Of a DNA stretch of 57,529 nucleotides, positions 1 to 7,494 are shown piece after piece. The notes under the pieces were generated by a model, which saw only the letters and a list, made by a program, of their open reading frames with translations, was not told the DNA's origin and ran no database searches. The translations under genes were made by a program, and so were the position numbers. Each line of letters begins with the position of its first letter. Position 1 is the stretch's first letter. Origin of the DNA: an uncultured Chthonomonas sp. (GTDB lineage: Bacteria; Armatimonadota; Chthonomonadetes; Chthonomonadales; CAJBBX01); contig CAISJD010000110.1 in the NCBI GenBank assembly GCA_903885605.1, positions 1 through 57,529 on the forward strand, read 5' to 3'.

Positions 1-805
1 CCATCCGATACACTTGCCGAGAAGGACCAGGAGCCAGTCTATTCGTTGGGTAGACCGGGCAGGCATCCATCCGATACACTGTCGATGTGCGTCGGTGGCT
101 CGGGGATGTGGTTGGGTAGACCGGGCAGGCATCCATCCGATACACTTGGGCGCCATCGCTGGACTGACTATGAGGTGTTGGGTAGACCGGGCAGGCATCC
201 ATCCGATACACTCTGTGAACAGCGCGGCGTGCCTATCGTCTGGTTGGGTAGACCGGGCAGGCATCCATCCGATACACTTCTCATCCAACAGCGCGGCGTT
301 CGGCTTCAGTTGGGTAGACCGGGCAGGCATCCATCCGATACACTGCGTGTGCTCAGCGGCATGGCGTGGGTGACGTTGGGTAGACCGGGCAGGCATCCAT
401 CCGATACACTCCTCTCCGCGTGCGAATGCGTTTAGCTTGGGTTGGGTAGACCGGGCAGGCATCCATCCGATACACTGTTCGTTCATGTCGCCCCTCCCCC
501 TGCGTGGTTGGGTAGACCGGGCAGGCATCCATCCGATACACTCTGCCTTCGTAGCATTGTCCAGCTGGCCGGTTGGGTAGACCGGGCAGGCATCCATCCG
601 ATACACTGGAGGTGCAGAGTGAACGACGAACCTGGCTGTTGGGTAGACCGGGCAGGCATCCATCCGATACACTGCCCATGGGCAGGGCTCCTCGCCCCGT
701 CCGGTTGGGTAGACCGGGCAGGCATCCATCCGATACACTATAGGCAATCGCACAGCCGACGGTCAGGCGGTTGGGTAGACCGGGCAGGCATCCATCCGAT
801 ACACT
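1..805 (+). CRISPR. Type II-C CRISPR array, truncated at left edge
   Basis: Twelve identical 36-nt repeats start at 45, 111, 177, 243, 309, 375, 441, 507, 572, 638, 704 and 770. The last 14 nt of a further repeat lie at 1-14. The 12 spacers are 30 nt each, except 29 nt at 543-571. Repeats begin GTTGGGTAG and end GATACACT, and I saw no degenerate copy. The crRNA strand is plus, because the tracrRNA anti-repeat (5241-5261) is the reverse complement of the repeat's 3' part and CCAAC further on can pair with the repeat's 5' GTTGG. The array therefore reads toward cas2, convergent with the cas operon. The upstream end is outside the window. Confidence 0.98.
51..80 (+). promoter_or_regulatory. Candidate promoter embedded in each CRISPR repeat (first full copy shown)
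   Basis: Repeat positions 7-12 read TAGACC (4 of 6 to TTGACA) and positions 31-36 read TACACT (4 of 6 to TATAAT), separated by 18 nt. The same TACACT is the -10 of the tracrRNA promoter. If active, each repeat would start transcription about 7 nt into the following spacer, as known for Neisseria meningitidis II-C arrays. This is inference from sequence only. Confidence 0.45.
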
Positions 806-856
806 AGATGTCTATCGTCCCGATCGGGCGAAGCCCGCGAAAAACGGCCGGACCGC

Positions 857-1162
857 TCAGTAGAACTCGAGCTGGTCCGGCTCTTTTTCTGTCTCCTGCA
901 GGTCCTTGCCCAGGAAGATTTCCATGCGGGCGTACTGCATCTCGGTCAGCGCCAGCAGCCGCACCTCTCCCTCCGGCGGCAGCATCGACTTCACCCGCTC
1001 GGTGTGCACCCGCACATTGTCGTCATTGGGGCAGGGCCGACCGTAGACGCTGAACTGCAGCATCATGAACCCGTCGTCGATGAGACCGCGGCGGAACCGG
1101 GCGTAGTTGCGGCGCGATTTCTTGTCCGTCACCGGCAGGTCGAACAACGCTAGCAGCCACAT
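857..1162 (-). CDS. cas2: CRISPR-associated endonuclease Cas2
   Basis: This 101-residue Cas2 is the integrase partner that bridges two Cas1 dimers during spacer acquisition. It starts MWLLALFDLPV, the usual first beta strand with the acidic residue of the ferredoxin-like fold, and continues with the expected RRNYARFRRGL helix and a GRPCPND segment. I chose the ATG at 1162 because GGAGGAG sits about 9 nt upstream; an in-frame ATG at 1198 would overlap cas1 and lacks that signal. It is the last gene of cas9-cas1-cas2, 20 nt after cas1. Its stop lies 51 bp from the array. No csn2 or cas4 is present, which fits subtype II-C. Confidence 0.95.
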   Translation of the reverse strand: MWLLALFDLPVTDKKSRRNYARFRRGLIDDGFMMLQFSVYGRPCPNDDNVRVHTERVKSMLPPEGEVRLLALTEMQYARMEIFLGKDLQETEKEPDQLEFY

Positions 1163-1182
1163 AGCGCGCGCTCCTCCGTAGG

Positions 1183-2073
1183 TCAGGGTTCGGGGCATGG
1201 CAGGGCCTCATCGTCGCCGGCGATGCGTCGGCGCAGGGCGGCGGCATAGTTGGGCAGGGCGGCCGTCAGCGGGTACCGCTTGCCCTCCCATCCCACGCTC
1301 TCGGTGAGCAGGGCCACCATGGCCCGGCGCACCGGTGTGGGCAGCCCCTCGCCCTCGGGCAGATCGGCCCGCAGGCCCAGCGCCAGCCGGTCCACCAGCG
1401 GGCGCAGGGGCTCCATGGCGTCGTCGGCCAGCGCGAAGGCGTCGTACTGGCTCCGGTGGTGTACGCCCAGGGCCGGGTGGAGCCCCGCGCCCACCAGCGC
1501 GCGGGCCACCGCCGCCCGCAGCACGGCGTAACCGTAGTTGAGGAGGGCGTTGAGGCCCGGCGCCTCGTGGTCGCGCTTGAACCCCCTCCCGAAGAGCGCC
1601 GTGAAGTAGAGCCGTGCCGCCTGGGCCTCCACGTTGCCGGCGTCGTCGCTGCGCACGGCGCGCGAGAGCGCCAGCAGCCCCTTGTCCGTCCCCTTCTCGG
1701 CCTTGAGCAGGGCGGCCTGGGCGGCGACTTTGGCACGGATGATGGTCTGCCACACCTGCTTGCGCCGGGGCACACTCGCCTCGATCTGCGAACGCAGCGT
1801 GGCGGCGTGGAGTGTGCTGCCGGCCAGGGGCAGCATGAGCCCGGCGGGCATGTGCCGGGCGTCGGCCACCACCAGGGCCGCCCCCTGCTCGGCCAGGGCG
1901 GCGAGCAGGGGGCTGGTGACCGTGATGGGCGCGTTGCCGAGCAGGACGATGCCGATGTCCTCTACCGGGATGGTGACCGTGGGCGCGCCCTCGCGCTCCA
2001 GCACCAGTTGCAGGTCGCGGTAGCTCAAGCGGGCGGCCGAGGCGATGTCGACCACGCGGCCCAGGTCAGGCAT
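1183..2073 (-). CDS. cas1: CRISPR-associated integrase Cas1
   Basis: This 296-residue metal-dependent integrase inserts new spacers together with Cas2. The probable active-site residues are present: E149 in NVEAQAARLYF, H205 in GVHHRSQYD and the acidic pair D217/D218 in FALADDAMEP. The N-terminal beta-rich part contains the usual VLLGNAPITVTSPLLAAL segment. Its start overlaps the end of cas9 by 8 bp, which suggests translational coupling. The length is normal for type II Cas1. No reverse transcriptase or other fusion is visible. Confidence 0.96.
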   Translation of the reverse strand: MPDLGRVVDIASAARLSYRDLQLVLEREGAPTVTIPVEDIGIVLLGNAPITVTSPLLAALAEQGAALVVADARHMPAGLMLPLAGSTLHAATLRSQIEASVPRRKQVWQTIIRAKVAAQAALLKAEKGTDKGLLALSRAVRSDDAGNVEAQAARLYFTALFGRGFKRDHEAPGLNALLNYGYAVLRAAVARALVGAGLHPALGVHHRSQYDAFALADDAMEPLRPLVDRLALGLRADLPEGEGLPTPVRRAMVALLTESVGWEGKRYPLTAALPNYAAALRRRIAGDDEALPCPEP

Positions 2074-5000
2074 CCAACGGCTCGGAGGCGATCTCGTCGC
2101 CCAGGGGTCCCAGGCAGACGCGGCGGCGGATGCTGGGCAGCTTAGGGCGGCCCTGGATGCGAAGATCCTGCGGCCTCGACGCGACGGCGCGGATTGGATG
2201 GCGAAGGACCAGCTCGATGGCGCCGCATGTCGAGACCGAGAACGTAGCCACCCTGTAGAGCCCCGGCTTGTCCCCGGTCCACTCCACGATGTCGCTCTTG
2301 CAGAGCGAGAGGACGAAGTCCCAGCCTTCGCGGGCGGGCTGCACCACGGGCTCGCCGTGGGCGGCGCGGCGGGCGGCTTCCATCATGGAGGTCACGGTCA
2401 TGTCGCGCTCCACCTTGCCGTCGGGGCGGGTGCGCTGCCAGATGCAGGCGTGGTGGTTGCTGGCCAGGTCGTAGGCCTTCAGGCCCCGGCCGTCGGGGCC
2501 CAGCACCACCATCCGGCCCTCCACCACCACGGTGGCGGGCAGCTTTCCCGGCGAGGCTCCGGCGGCGGCCAGCGCTGCCGCCACCTTCTCCGGCGCCGGC
2601 GGCGGGTAGGCCGTCTCCTTGTGCAGGGCGCCCTGCACGCTCCGGTTGGTGGCGTGGACCACCGGGGCCCGCTCGATGGCCCGCTCCAGGTCGCCCATGA
2701 GCGTGGGCCAGAGGAGCGGCGGCTCCAGGCGGTCGCGGGGGATGCCCTCCTCCCGGGCCTTGAGCCAGGCGGTCATGCGCTGCAGCGTGCGGATGTCGGT
2801 GAGGGCCGCAAGGATGGCGTCCAGGGCGTGGTGCCGGTGGTCGTGCCGGGGCTTCTCGTTCTTCTTCACCGGGGCCTCGCGCCAGCGGACCAGCTTCTCC
2901 TTCTCCTCGTCATCGATGGGCACGCAGTGGCCGAGCTCCCAGAGCGAGCGGAGCTGCGCGGTGATCTGCCCCCGCGAGACCTCCACGGGCACGCCCAGCT
3001 TCGCCACCTCCTTCTTGATCGCCGACGAGAGGTAGCGCGTGTCGGACAGGGCGCGGTTGGTGAAGCCCTCGGCGTCGTAGGCCTCGGCCAGGAGGCGGCT
3101 CCGCTTGCCCGGCGACATCCCGCGCAATGACCGGACGTAGCGGCACATGTGGTCCCACCGCTCGCCCCTGCCGATCCACTCGAACGGGGTGGAGTTGCCC
3201 TTCTGCAGGTTGAGGCCCCGCGGGCAGATGGTCTTGTTGACCCACGAGTCGTCCCAGCAGCGGCTGCGCGGCACGATGTGCTCCACGTCGTAGTCGTTGA
3301 GCAGCTCCTGGATACCCACCATGCGGTCGGGCTCGTAGGGGCACCTCATGCCGGCCTCCTCCCAGAGCAGCACCTTCTCCACGGCCCGCGAGAGGACGAT
3401 GGAGGCGCCGCGCGGCGTGGCTTCGCCCTGGGCGATGTCGGGCTTGTTCTCCAGCACCTTCTTCTCGGCCTGCTTGCGGTCTCGGGCGCGTTTGTCCTGG
3501 TCGCGCCACATCTGCTCGCGCTGCTTGTTCGTCCGCGAGACGTCGCGGGGGAGCTCGATGCGGATGGTGGTGGGCTTGCCGTACCTGTCGATGACCGCGT
3601 TGATGACCCGGAAGGCCATCTTCACGGAGCGCTGCACCACGGGGTTGCGCAGGTCCGGCGCGGCGTCCAGGCGATCCAGCGGCTTGTCGACCACGGCCAC
3701 GGTGCTGGTGTTGGCCTCGCGGTACCCGGCCGCCTCGCAGGCCTCGCTGTAGACCAGGCCCTGCCGCAAGTGGGGCTCCAGGTCGGCCCAGACGCGGCGG
3801 CAGTGGTTGGTGTATCCCTCGGAGAGGGGCGCCGAGGCGGCAGCTCGCACCTGGTCGGGCGTGAACCCGAAGCGCCGGCGCAGGCCCCGTGCCACGTCGG
3901 CCAGGCTGTGCGCGTGGAGGAGGAGGGCCACCATCTCCTCCTTGCCCTCGGGCTCCAGGTCCGACCAGCCGTCGCCCAGCGAGGCGCGGAGGGCGGAGGC
4001 GGTGCGGTTGCCCAGGATATCGCCGCGCGTGCGCTTGCCGGCCTTGCGGCGCTCGGGCTCGTCGCTGAACCGGGCGCCGAGGGGCATGAAGGCCACCTGG
4101 CGCGCCTCCTCCCAGGTGAGGCTGTCGCGGTGCTCCAGCGCGTCGGCCAGCGCGGTCACCTCGTCGCCCGTCAGGCGGCGCGGGCCGGCGCCCTTCTGGT
4201 CCACCACCGTCAGGTTCACGAGGGTCTGGAGCACGCTGGTGCGCTGGGCAAGCAGTTCGGCCCGGGCAAGCCGCTTGCGGGCGGGCAGGAACTCGCAGCC
4301 GCCCACGAGCCCCCGCTTGGAGGCCAGGGGCCGCTGGAAGAAGATGGCCGTGCGGACCTCCTCGCGGAGCCCGTCGGTGAGCGCGGCCGGGTGGAACCGG
4401 GCCTGGGCGGCCCAGAGCTTCTCGAACTCCTCCTCCACCAGGAAGCGGTCGGCGCGCCAGCCCAGCAGGTCCTGCTTCTGCTGCCTCGGCTCGCTCCGTT
4501 TGCCCGACGCGCGGACGCCGCCGGGAAAGGCGCCGGGATCGGCCAGGCGCAGGGCGCAGAACTCGCCGATGGTGCGGGCGGCCCCGGCCTCGATCTGTTC
4601 GCGCACCTCCTTCAGGCGGCCCAGGAGCGCCGAGGTCTCCTTGTCGGCGGCCTTGCCCTCCTCGCCGGGCTCCTCGGCCTCGAGGTCGGCGGCGGCGCGC
4701 TGGAGCGTGGGGAGCTGCTTCTCCAGGTGCAGGTGCATCAGGTCGCGGGTGCTGATGTAGCCCCGGCGTCGGCAGATGTGGTGCAGGCAGCGGCCCAGCT
4801 CGTGGAGCGTCAGCTCCTCGTCAAGCCCCCTCTGCCGGAGCATGAAGGGGTGGAAGGGCCGCTTGCCGGGCTCGCCGCCGGCGGGCCGGTCGCGGCTCAG
4901 CAGCCGGTCGCGCTCCTCCTTCTCGGCGGGCAGCAGGCCGTGCGCCACGAGCAGCTTGAGCAGGGCGGCCATGCGCTGCCGCTTGCGCCGGACCTGGATG

Positions 5001-5191
5001 CGCATGCGGCGCTTCTGCCCGCGCTTCTGCCGGTTCGACCTAAAGAGCCCTGTCCCCTGCTCCAGCTCGCCCGGTTCGGGGTAGACGTACGACCCGGCCT
5101 CCACGGTGGGCGTGTCGTCCGGCCCCTCCCGCTGGACCACCGCCCATCCCACGCTGTTCACACCAAGATCCAACCCCAGGATCGTCTCCAC
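2066..5191 (-). CDS. cas9: Cas9 RNA-guided endonuclease, compact type II-C
   Basis: This is a 1041-residue effector nuclease guided by crRNA:tracrRNA. RuvC-I is at the N terminus (D8 in GLDLGVNSVGW), followed by an arginine-rich bridge helix near residues 53-75. RuvC-II has E546 (IRIELPRD). The HNH domain has H638 (DVEHIVPRS) and N661, equivalent to the SpCas9 H840/N863 pair by motif. RuvC-III has H787, H788 and D791 (HHALDA). All catalytic positions look intact. The last ~230 residues are the wedge/PAM-interacting region. I prefer a GTG start at 5191: its reverse-strand leader has GAGGGAGG about 8 nt upstream, whereas ATGs at 5212 and 5233 lack a ribosome site and overlap the tracrRNA promoter. 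The small size and the cas9-cas1-cas2 set without csn2 indicate II-C. Confidence 0.97.
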   Translation of the reverse strand: METILGLDLGVNSVGWAVVQREGPDDTPTVEAGSYVYPEPGELEQGTGLFRSNRQKRGQKRRMRIQVRRKRQRMAALLKLLVAHGLLPAEKEERDRLLSRDRPAGGEPGKRPFHPFMLRQRGLDEELTLHELGRCLHHICRRRGYISTRDLMHLHLEKQLPTLQRAAADLEAEEPGEEGKAADKETSALLGRLKEVREQIEAGAARTIGEFCALRLADPGAFPGGVRASGKRSEPRQQKQDLLGWRADRFLVEEEFEKLWAAQARFHPAALTDGLREEVRTAIFFQRPLASKRGLVGGCEFLPARKRLARAELLAQRTSVLQTLVNLTVVDQKGAGPRRLTGDEVTALADALEHRDSLTWEEARQVAFMPLGARFSDEPERRKAGKRTRGDILGNRTASALRASLGDGWSDLEPEGKEEMVALLLHAHSLADVARGLRRRFGFTPDQVRAAASAPLSEGYTNHCRRVWADLEPHLRQGLVYSEACEAAGYREANTSTVAVVDKPLDRLDAAPDLRNPVVQRSVKMAFRVINAVIDRYGKPTTIRIELPRDVSRTNKQREQMWRDQDKRARDRKQAEKKVLENKPDIAQGEATPRGASIVLSRAVEKVLLWEEAGMRCPYEPDRMVGIQELLNDYDVEHIVPRSRCWDDSWVNKTICPRGLNLQKGNSTPFEWIGRGERWDHMCRYVRSLRGMSPGKRSRLLAEAYDAEGFTNRALSDTRYLSSAIKKEVAKLGVPVEVSRGQITAQLRSLWELGHCVPIDDEEKEKLVRWREAPVKKNEKPRHDHRHHALDAILAALTDIRTLQRMTAWLKAREEGIPRDRLEPPLLWPTLMGDLERAIERAPVVHATNRSVQGALHKETAYPPPAPEKVAAALAAAGASPGKLPATVVVEGRMVVLGPDGRGLKAYDLASNHHACIWQRTRPDGKVERDMTVTSMMEAARRAAHGEPVVQPAREGWDFVLSLCKSDIVEWTGDKPGLYRVATFSVSTCGAIELVLRHPIRAVASRPQDLRIQGRPKLPSIRRRVCLGPLGDEIASEPLDA

Positions 5192-5205
5192 GGCTAACCT
5201 CCCTC

Positions 5206-5234
5206 TTGACATTGGCAAGAACCGACGGTACACT
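5206..5234 (+). promoter_or_regulatory. tracrRNA promoter
   Basis: A perfect -35 TTGACA (5206-5211) is followed by 17 nt and -10 TACACT (5229-5234). Initiation is predicted near 5241, exactly where the anti-repeat begins. This is the best sigma70-type promoter I can see in the window. Confidence 0.85.
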
Positions 5235-5238
5235 CATC

Positions 5239-5244
5239 ATTGTA
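5239..5244 (-). promoter_or_regulatory. Candidate cas9 operon -10 box within the anti-repeat
   Basis: On the minus strand the anti-repeat reads like the array repeat but ends TACAAT instead of TACACT, a 5-of-6 match to TATAAT. Initiation would fall near 5232 and give a ~41-nt leader before the cas9 GTG. No good -35 is visible. The site overlaps the divergent tracrRNA start. This is inference. Confidence 0.4.
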
Positions 5245-5366
5245 TCGGATGGATGCCTGCCTGAGTCCTCCAACAAGGATCTTAGATCCGCAGGCTGGGC
5301 CTCACCGCCCACCCGTCAGGTCCTCACCGGACCGAAGCGAAAGAGCCCCCGCAAGGGGGCTTTTTC
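5241..5366 (+). ncRNA. tracrRNA
   Basis: About 125 nt. The anti-repeat at 5241-5261 is a perfect complement of 21 nt of the repeat's 3' part. A mismatched bulge follows, then CCAAC (5270-5274) pairs with the repeat's 5' GTTGG to form the lower stem. A nexus-like hairpin follows at once (GGATC-TTA-GATCC, 5277-5289), then TGGGC/GCCCA (5296-5311), GGTCC/GGACC (5319-5333) and the terminator hairpin (5344-5361). It is transcribed away from cas9 and supplies the scaffold for crRNA loading. Confidence 0.93.
5344..5366 (+). terminator. Rho-independent terminator of tracrRNA
   Basis: AGCCCCC-GCAA-GGGGGCT is a 7-bp GC stem with a tetraloop, followed by TTTTTC. The stem is perfect and sits at the expected 3' end of the tracrRNA. 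Confidence 0.95.
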
Positions 5367-5453
5367 GTTAGTGGGCCACCCACGGCGTTACTATCGCGGC
5401 GTCGCCCGAACCGGAAAGCCCGAACTCACGCCCGCCTCCCTTCGCCCCGGCCG

Positions 5454-5483
5454 TTGGCTTCATGGCCCCCTGCGGCGTACACT
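5454..5483 (+). promoter_or_regulatory. Promoter of sugar transport operon, possibly giving a leaderless mRNA
   Basis: TTGGCT (5454-5459), 18 nt, then TACACT (5478-5483). Initiation would fall near 5490, at or just before the ATG at 5493, so the permease may be translated from a leaderless or nearly leaderless message. The -10 hexamer equals that of the tracrRNA promoter and the CRISPR repeats. Confidence 0.6.
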
Positions 5484-5492
5484 ATGGGAGCT

Positions 5493-6497
5493 ATGCAGCG
5501 GACCCCTGAACAGGCATCCATCGTTCGATGTACGCCGGCGCGGCACGCGCTCTGGCGCGAGGCCGGCGTCTACGCCGTGCTGGCGGGGCTCTACGTGGCC
5601 CTCGCCGTCTGGGAGCCCTCGTTCCGTGGGTGGGTTAACTTCCGCAACGTCCTCACGCAGATCTCCATGGTCGCGATCGTGGCCGTGGGCATGACCGCCG
5701 TCATCATCTCCGGCGGCATCGACCTCTCGGTGGGCTCCGTGGCGGCGCTGGCGGCCTGCGTGCCCGCCGTGCTCATGTCGCACCACGGCTGGGGCGGAGG
5801 CGCGGGCGTGGCGCTGACGCTGGCGCTGGGCGCGGCCCTGGGGCTCCTCAACGGCGCGGCCATCACCTTCGTCGGCCTGCCGCCCTTCATCGCCACGCTG
5901 GCGCTCATGGTCATGGCCCGAGGGCTGGCCTTCGTGGTGAGCGGCGGCGGGGCCATCTACAACCTGCCGGCGGCCTACCTCTGGCCGGGCAGCGGCAACG
6001 TGGCCGAGGGCGTGCCGCTCATCGTCAAGCTCCCCGCCATGGTGGCTCTCATGGCCCTACTCTACGCCGCGGGACACCTGGTGATGCAGCGGACGCGGCT
6101 GGGGCGCTACCTCTACAGCGTCGGCGCCAACGAGGAGGCCTCGCGCCTCTCCGGCGTGCCCACGGTGCGGGTGAAGCTCTTCGGCTACGGGCTCTGCGGC
6201 TTCCTCGCGGGGCTGGCGGGCATGCTCTACACCGGCTACGTGGGGGCCGCCGAGCCGACCATCGGCGACGGGCTGGAGCTGGACGCCATCGCCGCGGTGG
6301 TCATCGGCGGCACGAGCCTGAGCGGAGGGCAGGGCAACCTGCCGGGCACGCTGGCCGGGGCGCTGCTCATCGGCCTGGTGCGGAACGGGCTGAACCTGAT
6401 GCAGGTGAACTCCAACTACCAGCGCGTGGCCATCGGCGGCATCATCTTCGCCGCGGTCACCATCGACATGTTCCAGAAGAGAAGGAGGCGGGTCTGA
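5493..6497 (+). CDS. Sugar ABC transporter permease (RbsC/XylH-type)
   Basis: This 334-residue inner-membrane protein of the BPD_transp_2 family forms the channel of a ribose/xylose-type ABC importer. Typical motifs are GGIDLSVGSVAAL, the EAA-like loop around GLPPFIATLALMVMARG, the SVGANEEASRLSGV loop that contacts the ATPase, and AIAAVVIGGTSLSGGQG near the end. About nine hydrophobic segments are visible. An ATG at 5493 is favoured by the promoter position; an ATG at 5484 touches the -10 box and a TTG at 5454 is part of the -35. The binding protein follows 1 nt after the stop. No ATPase gene accompanies it here, although rbsA-type ATPases normally sit beside such permeases. Confidence 0.9.
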   Translation: MQRTPEQASIVRCTPARHALWREAGVYAVLAGLYVALAVWEPSFRGWVNFRNVLTQISMVAIVAVGMTAVIISGGIDLSVGSVAALAACVPAVLMSHHGWGGGAGVALTLALGAALGLLNGAAITFVGLPPFIATLALMVMARGLAFVVSGGGAIYNLPAAYLWPGSGNVAEGVPLIVKLPAMVALMALLYAAGHLVMQRTRLGRYLYSVGANEEASRLSGVPTVRVKLFGYGLCGFLAGLAGMLYTGYVGAAEPTIGDGLELDAIAAVVIGGTSLSGGQGNLPGTLAGALLIGLVRNGLNLMQVNSNYQRVAIGGIIFAAVTIDMFQKRRRRV

Positions 6498-6498
6498 C

Positions 6499-7470
6499 AT
6501 GAAGCGGCTCTTCGTACCGGTTGCGCTCTTCGCGGCGGCGGTCCTGGCGGGTTGCTCCCAGCCGGGCAAGGAGGCGAGCGCCCCCGCCGACGGCGCCAAG
6601 CCCGCGGGCAAGGTCTCGGTGGTCGTCATCTCTCCGGCGCTGACCAGCGTCTTCCACCAGGAGTTCGTGAAGGGCGCCGAGGAAGCGGCGAAGGCGCGCG
6701 GCTGGGACTTCAGCCACCTGGAGCCGGACAAGGAGACGAACTCCGCCGACCAGGTGGCGAAGGTGCAGGACAGCCTGCAGCGCGGCGTCAGCGCCATCAC
6801 CATCTGTGCGGTGAACGACGAGGCCCTGACCCAGGCGGTGAAGAAGGCCAACGACGCGGGCGTGCCCATCTTCGTCCACAACTCCATCTCGCCGGTGCCC
6901 TCGGGCAAGGTGGAGGCCTACGTGGGCTACGAGGAGCTGGCCGGCGGCCGCAAGTGCGGCGAGAAGGCGGTGGAGCTGCTGAAGGCGAAGTACGGAGGCA
7001 CGGCCAGGGGCAAGGTGGCCATTCTGGAGGGGACCGCCGGAACGCATACCGACCAGCGGGCGGGCGGCTTCCGCAGTGCGCTGGAGGGGACGCAGATCCA
7101 GGTGGTCGCGTCGCAGTCGGCGAACTGGCTCCGCAAGGAGGGCGCCGACCGGACCAGCGAGTTCCTCCAGAAGTACCCGGACCTCGACCTGGTCTTCGGC
7201 TGCTCCGACGCCATGGCTCAGGGCGCGGCCCAGGCGGCCAAGCAGGCGGGGAAGAAGCTCCTCACCATCGGTCTCGACGGCAACCCGGACGCGCTGGCAG
7301 ACGTGAAGAAGGGCGACCTGACGGCCACGCTGGTGGTCTTCCCGCGCAAGATGGGCGCCAAGTCCATCGAGACCATCGAAGCCAAGCTGAAAGGCCAGGC
7401 GGTGGGGCCCATCGTGAAGACCGACACGCAGGTCGTCGACCAGTCCACCGTGGACGCGGCGACGAAGTAG
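6499..7470 (+). CDS. Sugar-binding lipoprotein of ABC importer
   Basis: A 323-residue Peripla_BP_4-type substrate-binding protein. It has a lipoprotein signal (hydrophobic run, LAGC lipobox, lipidated C19) and a short Ala/Gly/Pro linker before the mature fold. Family features are SPALTSVFHQEFVKGAEEAA at the first strand-helix, AVNDEALTQAVKKANDAGVPIFVHNS in lobe 1, and GCSDAMAQGAAQAAKQAG and IGLDGNPDALADVKKGDLTATL in lobe 2. It would deliver sugar to the preceding permease. The specific sugar cannot be told from sequence, but the downstream isomerase-like and aminotransferase-like genes suggest a monosaccharide or amino-sugar derivative. Confidence 0.9.
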   Translation: MKRLFVPVALFAAAVLAGCSQPGKEASAPADGAKPAGKVSVVVISPALTSVFHQEFVKGAEEAAKARGWDFSHLEPDKETNSADQVAKVQDSLQRGVSAITICAVNDEALTQAVKKANDAGVPIFVHNSISPVPSGKVEAYVGYEELAGGRKCGEKAVELLKAKYGGTARGKVAILEGTAGTHTDQRAGGFRSALEGTQIQVVASQSANWLRKEGADRTSEFLQKYPDLDLVFGCSDAMAQGAAQAAKQAGKKLLTIGLDGNPDALADVKKGDLTATLVVFPRKMGAKSIETIEAKLKGQAVGPIVKTDTQVVDQSTVDAATK

Positions 7471-7494
7471 GGGATGCTAGAGGGAGGCGCCGCC

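Noticed and set aside
14-807. Open frames across the array encoding repeated GRPGRHPSDT- or WVDRAGIHPIH-type peptides on both strands
   Set aside because: They are translations of the 36-nt CRISPR repeats. The unit is a multiple of three, so frames stay open by chance.
2045-5197. Long plus-strand open frames opposite cas9 (up to 682 codons)
   Set aside because: They are GC-rich shadow frames with no domain signal. The minus-strand Cas9 accounts for the sequence.
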